Shown here in pieces: positions 54,804 to 63,927 of a stretch of 64,000 nucleotides of DNA. A program made the translations under genes and the position numbers. Every line of letters starts with the position of its first letter. The first letter of the stretch is position 1. Below the pieces are notes generated by a model, which saw nothing but the letters and a program-made list of their open reading frames with translations, searched no databases and had not been told where the DNA came from. The DNA comes from Pseudooceanicola marinus (GTDB lineage: Bacteria; Pseudomonadota; Alphaproteobacteria; Rhodobacterales; Rhodobacteraceae), in the NCBI RefSeq assembly GCF_020177265.1, contig NZ_JAIVMC010000009.1, positions 124,001 to 188,000 of the forward strand. Direction: 5' to 3'.

Positions 54804-55394
54804 ATGAAGGTTTTTGACATGCCCCCGGACAGCCTCGCCCTGATGCAAACCGACATTACCCGCCTGCTGGCCCCCGTGCCTCAGGAGGGCCGCGATGAAC
54901 CGCTCGACGCCGCTCTTGCCGCTGTCGTGGAGCACGAAAAGGCCTCAACCTCCTGGCTGCAGCGTCACTTCGGCATCGGCTACAACCGCGCCTCCGCGAT
55001 CATCGAGACGCTGGAAACCCTCTACGTCATCACGCCGGCCGATGCCCAAGGCAAACGGCACGTGCGGACACCGTCCGAACTGCGTCAGGCCCTGGGCCAG
55101 AACACCCCGGCAGGCGGCATGAAGCAAACCGACGCGGCCCGCGACGTTCGCGACAAGGCCTATCGCGTCACGGCGGGCGAACTGCGCCAGTTCATCGAGC
55201 GCTTCGAGCGCCTGGACGCCGAGAAGAAGGACATCGCCGGCCAGCAGAAGGAGGTCATGGCCGAGGCCAAGGGCCGTGGCTACGACACCAAGGTCCTGCG
55301 CAAGATCATCGCTCTGCGCAAGCGCGAGCCCGACGACATCGCCGAGGAAGAGGCGGTGCTGGAGATGTACAAAGAAGCACTGGGGATGAGCTGA
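54804..55394 (+). CDS. FtsK-gamma/GapR (DUF2312) fusion protein
   Basis: A 196-residue protein of two domains. Residues about 45-90 (EKASTSWLQRHFGIGYNRAS, then IIETLETLYVITPADAQGKRHV) match the FtsK gamma winged helix, which reads polar KOPS sequences. Residues about 120-195 (AGELRQFIERFERLDAEKKDI, then VLRKIIALRKREPDD) match GapR/DUF2312, which clamps overtwisted DNA. The internal ATG at residue 106 could give GapR alone. The fusion would put a sequence-reading and a topology-reading domain together. Confidence 0.8.
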   Translation: MKVFDMPPDSLALMQTDITRLLAPVPQEGRDEPLDAALAAVVEHEKASTSWLQRHFGIGYNRASAIIETLETLYVITPADAQGKRHVRTPSELRQALGQNTPAGGMKQTDAARDVRDKAYRVTAGELRQFIERFERLDAEKKDIAGQQKEVMAEAKGRGYDTKVLRKIIALRKREPDDIAEEEAVLEMYKEALGMS

Positions 55395-55406
55395 TGGAGC
55401 TCTCCC

Positions 55407-55928
55407 TTAAGGCCGATCTGAACCCTCAGCGGGCACCATCATCCTCCCCAAGACCTGAACGTCGCCATTCACCGCACGCATGCTCTTACGCAGCCTGTCG
55501 TTGGTGTCCGCAACGTCAAACGTGAACTCGAGAAGGACCTCAGGATGAGCCCCACGAAGAACCACGTAGTTGCAGGTCCGCTGACCCGCCGGAGCAACGA
55601 ACACCCCGCGATCATCGCGCCCTCTGGTCTCCTGGCCGGTCTCCTGCATCCAGGCGAAGTATTCCTGAATCGTGTCGGCCGGGCGAGCAAAGCCCTGCCG
55701 CACCTTGGATCGAGGCTTCCTGGCAATGATCTTCCTGCTGATGAGGTCATGGCCGCTTTGGTTGTCGATCCGGAAGACGACAAAGGAATCTCCCCGGACG
55801 TTGACCTCGGCCATGCCAGAGATCGTGACATCCGGCGCATCTTTCGGCGCCGGCAGGATTTTGAGGACGTTCATAAGCACCCCGACTGCTCCGCTGATGA
55901 GGCGGATCCAAGTTTCAAGAATGGCCAA
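55407..55928 (-). CDS. Membrane-anchored moron, unknown
   Basis: A 173-residue protein on the strand opposite to the early operon. TTG 55928 is chosen as start because GGAGGGATCAG precedes it and the protein then opens with a membrane helix (about residues 3-27, ILETWIRLISGAVGVLMNV). The rest looks like one beta-rich domain with VTISGMAEVNVRGDSFVVF. Own orientation and membrane anchor suggest a lysogenic-conversion or exclusion gene; no family recognised. Confidence 0.6.
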   Translation of the reverse strand: MAILETWIRLISGAVGVLMNVLKILPAPKDAPDVTISGMAEVNVRGDSFVVFRIDNQSGHDLISRKIIARKPRSKVRQGFARPADTIQEYFAWMQETGQETRGRDDRGVFVAPAGQRTCNYVVLRGAHPEVLLEFTFDVADTNDRLRKSMRAVNGDVQVLGRMMVPAEGSDRP

Positions 55929-56071
55929 CTGATCCCTCCAGAAGCTCTTCGGTTGGTCGGGTGCGGAGGCGTTGCTGCGCCTTCGCACCACCAGGTTAGC
56001 GGCAAGACCTCCTATCGGTCCAGACCGATGCCCACGCACCACGCTCTTCCCTTGGATCAGGAGGCCCGCTG

Positions 56072-57997
56072 ATGGACGGCACGCATCTCCTCGACCTCGC
56101 AATCGACACCCGCGCCGCGCCCCTCGGCCCGCCGCTGATCGTCGACAGCTTCGCCGGCGGCGGTGGCGCCTCGACCGGCATCGAGATGGCCCTGGGCCGC
56201 GGCCCCGACATCGCCATCAACCACAACCCGGCCGCACTGGCCCTGCATGCCGCCAACCATCCCGACACGCTCCACCTCAGCGAGAACGTCTACCGCGTCG
56301 ATCCGCTGGATCATCTGGCGGGCCGCCACATCGGCCTGATGTGGTTCAGCCCCGACTGCCGCCACTTCTCCAAGGCCAAGGGCGGCGCGCCCGTGGCCCG
56401 CAACATCCGCGACCTCGCCTGGGTGATCCCTGGCTGGATCGAGCGCATCCAGAAGAGCGGCGGCCAGGTCGACGTGGTCATCATGGAGAATGTCGAGGAG
56501 TGGAAGACCTGGGGGCCGGTGATCGAAACCCCGCGCGGGCCGATGCCCTGCCCGCAGCGGCGGGGCGAGACCTTCGACAAGTGGCGCAAGGCGATCCGCG
56601 GGCTGGGCGGCAAGATGGAGACGCGCGAGCTCCGGGCCTGCGACTATGGCGCCCCCACGATCCGCAAGCGGCTCTTCGTCATCATCCGTTTCGACGGCCA
56701 GCCGATTGTTTGGCCGGACCCGACACACGGAGCGCCGGACGATCCGCGCGTGATCGCGGGCGCGCTGAAGCCTTGGCGCACGGCCGCCGAGTGCATCGAC
56801 TGGTCGATCCCTTGCCCCTCGATCTTCGACAGCGCCGAGGAGATCCGCGCAACGCTCGGCCTGCGCGCCGTGCGCCCCCTGGCGAACAACACGCTGGCCC
56901 GGATCGCCCGCGGCGTCGCCCGCTACGTCCTGGAGGCCGAGGCGCCTTTCCTGGTGGCTACTCACTCCATCGTGAGCTCACGGAGCATTGCCCCCTCCAT
57001 TAGCGGACATACGTACATCCCCGCGAATGGTACGGCAGATTGCTGCTGCCATCTGGACCGCCTCACTTGCCAGTGCCAAATTGGTATTGGCTCGGACACA
57101 CACACCTGCGAGTTCCAGAAGGACCGACGCATTCGGAGCCAAGGCTTTGCTGTGCCATTCGCACCATCCCCCTCCAAGGATGCGATTTTGAGCCCGGTGC
57201 TGACCTACGCTCAGCAGGGCGGGAACAACCGCGACGCCACGCTACCTCTGCATACCATCTGCGCCAGCACGAAGGACCAGAATGCCGTGCTGCTGCCGAC
57301 GCTGATCCAGACTGGCTACGGAGAACGCCCGGGCCAGGCTCCCCGCGCCCTCGACCTCGGCAAGCCGCTCGGGACCATCGTCGCCGGGGGCGCCAAGCAT
57401 GCAACCTGCGCTGCCTTTCTGGCCCAGCAGAACGGCGGGCCGCGCATGGGCGCCCACGCAGGCCACGACGCGCGCGATCCGCTCTCGACCGTCGCGGCCA
57501 GCGGCAGCCATCAGACGCCCGTCGCCACCTTCTTCGCCAAGTACTACGGCACCGGGGATGGCGCCCGCACGGATGCGCCCTGCCATACCATCACCGTGAA
57601 AGACCGCATGGCGCATATGCAGGCGGCCCTGCAGGCCCCACCGTTCACGGAGGCGCATGAGGCCCGCGCCCGCGAGGTGGCCGAGTTCCTGCGGTCCCAT
57701 GGCGCCTGGGACGGCGGCGACCTGGTCACCCTCGACATCGCCGGCACCCGCTACGTCATCGCCGATATCGGCATGCGCATGCTCACCCCGCGTGAGCTCT
57801 TCACCGCCCAGGGATTCCCCCGCGACTACGTGATCGAGGGCGTCTGGGAGCAGCACTGCGATGGCGGCTGGGACTGGCGCAGCTTCACCAAGAACACTCA
57901 GGTCAGCTGCGTCGGCAACTCTGTCTGCCCGCCCGTGGCAGCCGCGGTGGTGAAGGCGAATTGTGGGCAACTGGTTGAGAAGGAGGAAGCGGCATGA
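56072..57997 (+). CDS. DNA cytosine-5 methyltransferase with an unusual insert
   Basis: A 641-residue C5 methyltransferase. Motif I is DSFAGGGGASTG (residues 25-36), the catalytic motif is SPDCRHFS with C96 (PDC instead of the usual PPC, as in other phage enzymes of this type), motif VI is MENVEEW and motif VIII is IRKRLF. The target-recognition part has repeats like VATFFAKYYGTGDGA. Residues about 300-372 are a Cys-rich segment of different base use (CCCHLDRLTCQCQ) that splits the normal sequence. The C-terminal GNSVCPPVAAAV closes the fold. No restriction enzyme nearby. Confidence 0.86.
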   Translation: MDGTHLLDLAIDTRAAPLGPPLIVDSFAGGGGASTGIEMALGRGPDIAINHNPAALALHAANHPDTLHLSENVYRVDPLDHLAGRHIGLMWFSPDCRHFSKAKGGAPVARNIRDLAWVIPGWIERIQKSGGQVDVVIMENVEEWKTWGPVIETPRGPMPCPQRRGETFDKWRKAIRGLGGKMETRELRACDYGAPTIRKRLFVIIRFDGQPIVWPDPTHGAPDDPRVIAGALKPWRTAAECIDWSIPCPSIFDSAEEIRATLGLRAVRPLANNTLARIARGVARYVLEAEAPFLVATHSIVSSRSIAPSISGHTYIPANGTADCCCHLDRLTCQCQIGIGSDTHTCEFQKDRRIRSQGFAVPFAPSPSKDAILSPVLTYAQQGGNNRDATLPLHTICASTKDQNAVLLPTLIQTGYGERPGQAPRALDLGKPLGTIVAGGAKHATCAAFLAQQNGGPRMGAHAGHDARDPLSTVAASGSHQTPVATFFAKYYGTGDGARTDAPCHTITVKDRMAHMQAALQAPPFTEAHEARAREVAEFLRSHGAWDGGDLVTLDIAGTRYVIADIGMRMLTPRELFTAQGFPRDYVIEGVWEQHCDGGWDWRSFTKNTQVSCVGNSVCPPVAAAVVKANCGQLVEKEEAA

Positions 57998-58158
57998 CTG
58001 ACCCGCACACCACTGACGAACTAGCCGAGGCTAAGGCTCACGCCGAGAGCCGGGCGGCCGAAGCCCCCGAGCCCGCGCTGCGGATCTTCTTCCAGGTCTG
58101 TGCCGATGTTCTGGCCGATGCGCTGAAGCGTGAGACGGAGGAGCTGGAGCATGTATGA
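57994..58158 (+). CDS. Small acidic phage protein, unknown
   Basis: A 54-residue protein, MTDPHTTDELAEAKAHAES at the start and IFFQVCADVLADALKRETEE near the end. It overlaps the methyltransferase stop by 4 bases (ATGA), so it is probably translated with it. No family recognised. Confidence 0.55.
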   Translation: MTDPHTTDELAEAKAHAESRAAEAPEPALRIFFQVCADVLADALKRETEELEHV

Positions 58159-58182
58159 CAAGCCGCAACAGCCGAGGCACCA

Positions 58183-58383
58183 ATGAGCGCAGCTCGTGCA
58201 TCCATCGCGGTAATCCGCAATGCGATCCAGGCAGCACAGGACTGCGGCGTGCCGATCGGCGCGGTCGAGGTGCTGCGTGACGGGTCGGTCCGCATCCTTG
58301 CCATCAAGCCTGAGGCCCTCCTATCGTCGCCCGATCAGGAGGTGAACTCATGCGACGGGCTATTCGGAGAAGTGTCAGATTGA
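58183..58383 (+). CDS. Small phage protein near the integrase, unknown
   Basis: A 66-residue protein starting MSAARASIAVIRNAIQAAQD, with a short beta part (GAVEVLRDGSVRILAI). It overlaps the integrase gene by 34 bases. By position it could help recombination (excisionase-like), but it lacks a clear HTH, so this is not claimed. Confidence 0.5.
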   Translation: MSAARASIAVIRNAIQAAQDCGVPIGAVEVLRDGSVRILAIKPEALLSSPDQEVNSCDGLFGEVSD

Positions 58384-59438
58384 AGCATCTAAACAGATCA
58401 GGGACCTTTCCCAGCGGAAACGCCCGGTTCTACTTCCGCCCGAAAGGGCAGAGGGGCGTGCCGCTTCCTGACCTGTCGACAGATCACCCGGAGTGGCTGT
58501 CGGCCTACAGCGCCCTTCTAGCTGCGCACGACGGCGGCAAGCCCTCCCCGGAGGTGCGGCATCGCACGGGCACTATCGGAGCCGCCCTGCGGGCCTACAT
58601 GGCCTCCGATCACTTCTTGGGCCTTGCCAGTTCGACCCGCGGCACCCGCCGGCGTATGATCGAGGATATTGAGGCGCTCTATGGGCGGGGCGTCTTGGCT
58701 GACCTCCTGCCGCGACACATTCGCCAGGATCTCGCACGGCTCCCACCTCACCCTGCCAACAATCGTCTGAGGGTATGGCGTGCCTTTGGGCGCTGGTGCG
58801 TGGACGCAGGTCTGATCGACGCTGACCCCAGCAGAGATGTTCGCAAGCGCGCGACGGCAGTGACCGAGGGGTACAAGGCCTGGGGCAGGGCGGACGTTGC
58901 TGCCTTCCGTCTGCGCTGGCCCCACGACAGCCAGCAGCGTCTCGCGTTCGAGTTGATGCACAGAACCTGCGCGAGCATCGGCGACGCCTGCCGACTGGGG
59001 CCGGGCATGGTCAAGAATGGCTGGCTTCACTACCGGCGTCAGAAATCCGGTAGCGAAGCCGCTTGCCCATTCAGCTTACCTGGCCCCGACTGGTTCGAGG
59101 CGGATGACCATCTTGCGCGGTGTCTGGCGACGGCGCCCAGGCACATGACGTTCATCACCACGAAGTCCGGTGCGGCGCGCTCACACAAGAGCGCCGCGCA
59201 GTGGTTTAGCCGCGCCTGTGATGAGGCAGGACTGCCAGAGCTAAGCGCGCACGGGATCAGGAAGCACCGGGCTTCCGTCTTCAAGGAGAACGGCGCCACC
59301 CCGGAGCAGCGCATGGCGATTCTCGGACACGAAAGCCAAAGCGAGGCCACGCGCTACAGCAAGAGCGCGGACCTTCAGAAGATCGTATGCGGAGCAGAAA
59401 GTTCCAAATCAGCCGGATCGAAGTTCCAACTCGGCTGA
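58350..59438 (+). CDS. int: Tyrosine recombinase / phage integrase
   Basis: A 362-residue tyrosine integrase. An N-terminal arm and core-binding part is followed by the catalytic domain (about 185-340). Visible catalytic residues are the Arg in LMHRTCASIGD, the Lys in YRRQKSG, HGIRKHR (H-x-x-R), GHES (H), and the Tyr in ATRYSK. ATG 58350 follows AGGAGG. It lies 34 bp from the right att core at the 3' end of tRNA-Arg and is the enzyme expected to insert the element there. Confidence 0.92.
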   Translation: MRRAIRRSVRLKHLNRSGTFPSGNARFYFRPKGQRGVPLPDLSTDHPEWLSAYSALLAAHDGGKPSPEVRHRTGTIGAALRAYMASDHFLGLASSTRGTRRRMIEDIEALYGRGVLADLLPRHIRQDLARLPPHPANNRLRVWRAFGRWCVDAGLIDADPSRDVRKRATAVTEGYKAWGRADVAAFRLRWPHDSQQRLAFELMHRTCASIGDACRLGPGMVKNGWLHYRRQKSGSEAACPFSLPGPDWFEADDHLARCLATAPRHMTFITTKSGAARSHKSAAQWFSRACDEAGLPELSAHGIRKHRASVFKENGATPEQRMAILGHESQSEATRYSKSADLQKIVCGAESSKSAGSKFQLG

Positions 59439-59471
59439 TTTGTTCAATGTTTTCAAGGCTTGGCTGAGCAG

Positions 59472-59487
59472 GTGGCGACCCCGGAAG
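59472..59487. repeat. attR: attR core (16-bp direct repeat)
   Basis: GTGGCGACCCCGGAAG, identical to 22397-22412. It covers the encoded CCA and the 3' side of the acceptor stem of tRNA-Arg, so integration leaves the tRNA intact. Confidence 0.85.
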
Positions 59488-59549
59488 GACTCGAACCCTC
59501 AACCTGCCGATTAGAAGTCGGCTGCTCTATCCAGTTGAGCTACGGGGCC
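59473..59549 (-). tRNA. tRNA-Arg (anticodon TCT)
   Basis: A 77-base tRNA on the minus strand. The acceptor arms GGCCCCG and CGGGGTC pair (one G-U), the anticodon loop is CTTCTAA (TCT, reading AGA), and the T arm has GGTTCGAGTCC. The 3' CCA is encoded. It is the attachment site of the element: its last 15 bases are the right copy of the direct repeat. Confidence 0.95.
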
Positions 59550-59594
59550 ACGAGGGCGTTTTCAGGGAAACCGTGCCGCTTGGCAAGCCCCGGT

Positions 59595-59780
59595 TTATAC
59601 TTGGCTGATGATCCACTGGACCAGCCCGAAAACCAAGAGCAGAACCAGGATGACAGCGATTGTGTACCAGAGCAGCGGTTGCTGATAAGCTTCCTTGCGA
59701 GCGAAGCATTTCCCGCAATGGTTGTGGGAGAACCTCATGCGATGACCGCAGTCCCGACAGGTGAAAATTCGTAATGCCAT
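59595..59780 (-). CDS. Zinc-ribbon membrane protein
   Basis: A 61-residue protein. FTCRDCGHRM and HCGKCF near the N-terminus form a zinc ribbon, followed by one membrane helix (about residues 36-58, WYTIAVILVLLLVFGLVQWI). A small conserved-style chromosomal protein of unknown role, immediately to the right of the element. Start at 59780 gives MALRIFTCRDC. Confidence 0.65.
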   Translation of the reverse strand: MALRIFTCRDCGHRMRFSHNHCGKCFARKEAYQQPLLWYTIAVILVLLLVFGLVQWIISQV

Positions 59781-60178
59781 GAGCGGATATTCCCCATTCC
59801 GTCCGAGCAAGCGTTCTGAACGCGATAAATGAAATGTCCCCTCTATTCGCCTACATGCGCAGGCGGCCCGTGCGCAACAAATAAACCTGTCGCGCTAGAG
59901 ATTAGTTGCTCATACCCCATGGAAATCTTCTGACCTGCCGGTTCAATAATCAAGACGAACCTGAAAAGCGTTGATTGCCAGTTGTTTGGAAATTGCATTG
60001 CAGCGCAAAAGGGTGCTGGCCGCTGCAAGTGAAATTGCAAAGGGCGCGGGCATTTGGAATGTCGAAAATCGAGCGTGGGCACCCGCCGGGATCCACCATC
60101 AAGTCGATCTTTGCTCAGGTGCAAAATGTTTGCGCGGCCCGCCCCAGTCATCCCGGAAACGGGCCGCGAGAAAGGTCG
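59781..60178. other. Intergenic region, no gene seen
   Basis: About 400 bp of lower-GC sequence between the zinc-ribbon gene and the NDUFS4-type gene, both on the minus strand. No gene or RNA element was recognised. Confidence 0.45.
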
Positions 60179-60490
60179 TCAGTGGGTCCAGGCGCCACGG
60201 CGGTTGGTGGCGAAATTCTCGCCATAGCCGAAGGGACGCACGTTGGGCTTGCGCTCATGCGGTTCGGTGACCACCGCGTCGATCCCATGCTCGGCCGCGT
60301 ATTCGACGGCGGCCTCCTTGGTCTCGAAGCGCAGTTTGACCTGCGTCTGGGTGTCCGAAGACGAGGTCCAACCCATCAGCGGGTCGATGTCGCGCGGCGT
60401 CTCGGGGAAGTACTCAAGCACCCAGTTGTGGGTCTTGGCGGTCCCGGATTGCATGGCGGTCTTGGCGGGGCGGTAGATTCGTGCGCGCAT
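60179..60490 (-). CDS. Complex I accessory protein, NDUFS4-type
   Basis: A 103-residue protein: [20 protein letters not shown], then [21 protein letters not shown] and [14 protein letters not shown] at the end. This matches the ETC complex I subunit family (18-kDa/NDUFS4), an accessory subunit of NADH:quinone oxidoreductase retained in alphaproteobacteria and mitochondria. AGGAGG precedes ATG 60490. It is divergent from uvrB. Confidence 0.9.
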   Translation of the reverse strand: MRARIYRPAKTAMQSGTAKTHNWVLEYFPETPRDIDPLMGWTSSSDTQTQVKLRFETKEAAVEYAAEHGIDAVVTEPHERKPNVRPFGYGENFATNRRGAWTH

Positions 60491-60647
60491 GGCAAGCCTC
60501 CTGAAATGACGCTTCCTTATCGGGAATTTCTTGACGAAGAGCAAGCGGCGCAGGGCCAGGGGCCTCTTTGTCAGCAGCAGGGCGGCTGCCGGGGTTGAAC
60601 CTGCGCGAAAAGAGGACAAATCTGGAACAAACCCGATCGGAGAGTCC

Positions 60648-62846
60648 ATGGCCTACGCCCACAACGACAGCCTGCCGGCGCAGATGCACGCCCCCGCGCC
60701 CGACGTGAAGTCGCGCGAGAAGCTGGAGGGCGGCAAGCGGCTGGTGATGAACACCACCTTCGACCCGGCGGGCGACCAACCCACGGCCATCGCCGAACTG
60801 AGTCAAGGCGTGCTGGACGGGGATCGCGACCAGGTCCTGCTGGGCGCCACCGGCACCGGCAAGACCTTCACCATGGCCAAGGTGATCGAGGAAACGCAGC
60901 GCCCGGCGATCATCCTCGCGCCGAACAAAACCCTGGCGGCGCAATTGTACGGCGAATTCAAGGGCTTCTTCCCCGATAACGCGGTCGAGTATTTCGTCAG
61001 CTACTATGACTATTATCAGCCCGAGGCCTATGTGCCGCGCTCGGACACCTATATCGAGAAGGAAAGCCAGATCAACGAGCAGATCGACCGGATGCGCCAC
61101 TCGGCCACCCGGGCGCTGCTGGAACGCGATGACGTGATCATCGTCGCCTCGGTCAGCTGCATCTACGGCATCGGTAGCGTCGAGACCTACAGCGCGATGA
61201 CCCAGGACCTGAAGGTGGGCGGCGAATACGACCAGCGCGCGGTGATCGCCGATCTGGTCGCGCAGCAATACAAGCGCAACGATCAGGCCTTCCAGCGGGG
61301 CAGTTTCCGGGTGCGTGGCGACAGCCTGGAGATCTGGCCGGCCCACCTTGAGGATCGTGCGTGGAAGCTGTCGTTCTTCGGCGAGGATCTGGAAAGCATC
61401 ACCGAGTTCGATCCGCTGACGGGGCAGAAGACCGACAGTTTCGACCAGGTCCGCGTCTACGCCAACAGCCACTATGTCACGCCGAAGCCGACGATGAACC
61501 AGGCCGTCATCGGCATCAAGAAAGAGCTGCGCCAGAGGCTGGATCAGCTGGTGGGCGAGGGCAAGCTGCTGGAAGCGCAGCGGCTGGAACAGCGCACCAA
61601 CTTCGACATCGAGATGCTGGAGGCCACCGGCGTCTGCAACGGGATCGAGAACTACTCGCGCTACCTGACGGGCCGCGCGCCCGGCGAGCCGCCGCCGACC
61701 TTGTTCGAGTTCATCCCTGACAATGCCATTGTTTTCGCGGACGAATCCCACGTTTCTGTTCCGCAGATCGGCGGCATGTACCGGGGCGACTACCGGCGCA
61801 AGTTCACCCTGGCGGAACATGGTTTCCGCCTGCCCAGCTGCATGGACAACCGGCCCCTCAAGTTTGAAGAATGGGACGCGATGCGGCCCCAGTCCGTCTT
61901 CGTCTCCGCCACTCCCGGCAAGTGGGAAATCGAGCAGACCGGCGGCGTCTTCACCGAACAGGTGATCCGTCCCACTGGCCTCCTCGACCCGCAGGTGGAG
62001 ATCCGCCCTGTCGAAATGCAGGTCGACGACCTTCAGGACGAGGTGCGTCGCGTCACCGAACAGGGGTACCGGACCCTGTGCACCACGCTGACCAAGCGGA
62101 TGGCGGAGGACCTGACCGAGTACATGCACGAGCAGGGCATCAAGGTCCGCTACATGCATTCCGACATCGACACGATCGAGCGGATCGAGATCCTGCGCGA
62201 CCTGCGCCTGGGGGCCTTCGACGTGCTGATCGGGATCAACCTGCTGCGCGAGGGCCTGGATATTCCCGAATGCGGGCTGGTAGCGATTCTCGATGCCGAC
62301 AAGGAAGGGTTCCTGCGCTCTGAGACGTCGTTGATCCAGACCATCGGCCGGGCGGCGCGGAACGCCGACGGGCGGGTCATCATGTATGCCGACCGGATCA
62401 CCGGCTCGATGGAGCGCGCCCTGGCCGAGACCGAGCGGCGGCGGGAGAAGCAGATCGCCTACAACGAGGAGCATGGCATTACGCCGGAGACGGTGAAGAA
62501 GAACGTTGACGACATTCTGGCCGGCCTCTACCAGGGCGATGTGGACATGAACCGTGTCACCGCCAAGGTCGACAAGCCGCTGGTCGGGGCCAACCTGCAG
62601 GCGCACCTGGACGGGCTGCGCGACGAGATGCGCAAGGCGGCCGAGAACCTGGAGTTCGAGGAGGCCGCCCGCCTGCGCGACGAGGTCAAGCGGCTGGAAG
62701 CCGTGGATCTGGCCGTGGGCGACGACCCAATGGCGCGGCAGTCGGCGGTCGAAGCGGCCTCGGAGGCGGCCACCAAGTCACGCGGGCGCTCCACCGCCGG
62801 TCGACCCGGCCAGCGCGGTGGCAACGTGAAACGGCGCAAGCGGTGA
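60648..62846 (+). CDS. uvrB: Excinuclease ABC subunit B
   Basis: A 732-residue UvrB, the damage-loading helicase of nucleotide excision repair. Walker A is [20 protein letters not shown] is the beta-hairpin used to pry open damaged DNA, helicase motifs ADESHVS and RAARN are present, and a UvrC-binding UVR motif lies near residue 665. A 40-residue extension from a TTG at 60531 is unlikely. The C-terminus is Lys/Arg-rich. Confidence 0.95.
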   Translation: MAYAHNDSLPAQMHAPAPDVKSREKLEGGKRLVMNTTFDPAGDQPTAIAELSQGVLDGDRDQVLLGATGTGKTFTMAKVIEETQRPAIILAPNKTLAAQLYGEFKGFFPDNAVEYFVSYYDYYQPEAYVPRSDTYIEKESQINEQIDRMRHSATRALLERDDVIIVASVSCIYGIGSVETYSAMTQDLKVGGEYDQRAVIADLVAQQYKRNDQAFQRGSFRVRGDSLEIWPAHLEDRAWKLSFFGEDLESITEFDPLTGQKTDSFDQVRVYANSHYVTPKPTMNQAVIGIKKELRQRLDQLVGEGKLLEAQRLEQRTNFDIEMLEATGVCNGIENYSRYLTGRAPGEPPPTLFEFIPDNAIVFADESHVSVPQIGGMYRGDYRRKFTLAEHGFRLPSCMDNRPLKFEEWDAMRPQSVFVSATPGKWEIEQTGGVFTEQVIRPTGLLDPQVEIRPVEMQVDDLQDEVRRVTEQGYRTLCTTLTKRMAEDLTEYMHEQGIKVRYMHSDIDTIERIEILRDLRLGAFDVLIGINLLREGLDIPECGLVAILDADKEGFLRSETSLIQTIGRAARNADGRVIMYADRITGSMERALAETERRREKQIAYNEEHGITPETVKKNVDDILAGLYQGDVDMNRVTAKVDKPLVGANLQAHLDGLRDEMRKAAENLEFEEAARLRDEVKRLEAVDLAVGDDPMARQSAVEAASEAATKSRGRSTAGRPGQRGGNVKRRKR

Positions 62847-62853
62847 GGGGCGT

Positions 62854-63348
62854 GTGACCCGCACGGCCCTGATCCTCGGGGCGGCCGTTCGGCCCGATGG
62901 CTCCGCGTCGCCGGGGCTGCGCCGGAGGGTAGAACATGCCGCCGACCTGTTTCACCGCGGGGAGGTGGCGCGGGTCATCCCCTGTGGCGGGGTCGGGCGC
63001 CATGGCCCGTCCGAGGCCGAGGTCATGGCCGCGATCCTGCGCGACAGGGGCGTGCCAGCGCAGGCGCTGCTGCTGGAGGGCCGTTCCACCGACACCATCA
63101 GCAATATCGGCAATGCCCTGCGCCTTTGCCCCGACCTGCGGGAGGTGGTCATCGTCACCGATGCCTACCATGCACCACGTGCGCGCCTGATCGCCCGTCA
63201 CCTGGGGCTGACGGCCTCCAGCTCCAGCCCGGCGGATGGTCCCTCGGGCCTGCGGCTGCAGCGTGCCCGGCTGCGCGAAGCCGCGTCGATGGCCAAGGTG
63301 GTGATCTGGATGGCCACGGGCCACCGGCTGCGCCGCGGGAACCTTTGA
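62854..63348 (+). CDS. YdcF/DUF218-type protein
   Basis: A 164-residue protein of the DUF218 (YdcF/SanA-like) family: LILGAAVRPDGSASPGL, VIPCGGVGRHGPSEAEVM, LLLEGRSTDTISNI and VTDAYHAPRARLIARHLG are the family's four conserved segments. GTG 62854 is used, 8 bp after uvrB, so co-transcription is likely. DUF218 members bind nucleotide-like ligands; some affect envelope barrier function. Confidence 0.85.
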   Translation: MTRTALILGAAVRPDGSASPGLRRRVEHAADLFHRGEVARVIPCGGVGRHGPSEAEVMAAILRDRGVPAQALLLEGRSTDTISNIGNALRLCPDLREVVIVTDAYHAPRARLIARHLGLTASSSSPADGPSGLRLQRARLREAASMAKVVIWMATGHRLRRGNL

Positions 63349-63408
63349 CCCCGTTCGGACGTTCATTTTCCAGTTAAGGAATTGAGCACAACCGAACGGA
63401 GTTGACCC

Positions 63409-63597
63409 ATGGAATTCGGACTTCTGGGACTGATCGTCCTCATCGCCGACATCTACGCCATCTACCAGGTGCTGACCTCTGCCGCGTCGGGTGGGGCCAA
63501 GATCCTGTGGACCCTGCTGATCCTGATCCTGCCGGTCCTGGGCTTCATCATCTGGCTGCTGGCCGGTCCGCGTGGCGGCCGTTCGGTGCGGGTGTAA
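63409..63597 (+). CDS. Small membrane protein, PLDc_N domain
   Basis: A 62-residue protein with two membrane helices (about residues 3-24 and 32-52) and a LPVLGFIIWLLAGPRG ending, which matches the PLD-nuclease N-terminal domain as found alone in many bacteria. Role unknown. It is followed by a short CCCC...GGGG hairpin at 63605-63619. Confidence 0.8.
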   Translation: MEFGLLGLIVLIADIYAIYQVLTSAASGGAKILWTLLILILPVLGFIIWLLAGPRGGRSVRV

Positions 63598-63676
63598 TCT
63601 GACCCCCCCCTAATTGGGGCATGTCGATGAAACGGGCCGCTGCGCGAATGCGTGGCGGTCTTCTTCGTTTTGTCAG

Positions 63677-63710
63677 GGGCGGTAGTGTGCGTCCGGTCCT
63701 GCTACCGCCC
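63677..63710. repeat. Inverted repeat of 9 bp
   Basis: GGGCGGTAG (63677-63685) and CTACCGCCC (63702-63710) are perfect complements around a 16-nt loop, in an otherwise empty 330-bp region (63598-63927). It could be an RNA hairpin or an operator. Confidence 0.4.
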
Positions 63711-63927
63711 AGCGGGCACCACTAAAGATTTGAATTGCGGGGCTTCTTCGCGACCGGCAATTCACATGCGGAAATGCGGCGCATCATGCAATACGATCGG
63801 AAGCTGCTTCCTTCCGTCAGGGCGACCCGGTCAATTTATCTCGGGGCCTCAACGTCAGGCCCGGCGCGGCCAACACCTCTGCGCTAGCATCGCTACAGAG
63901 AATCTCGCATAGGGCGAATCGGACGCT

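Noticed and set aside
22397-59487. The element being a gene transfer agent
   Set aside because: It has an integrase, att sites, CI/operators, a replication module and a GpA terminase, so it is a temperate prophage with GTA-like tail genes.
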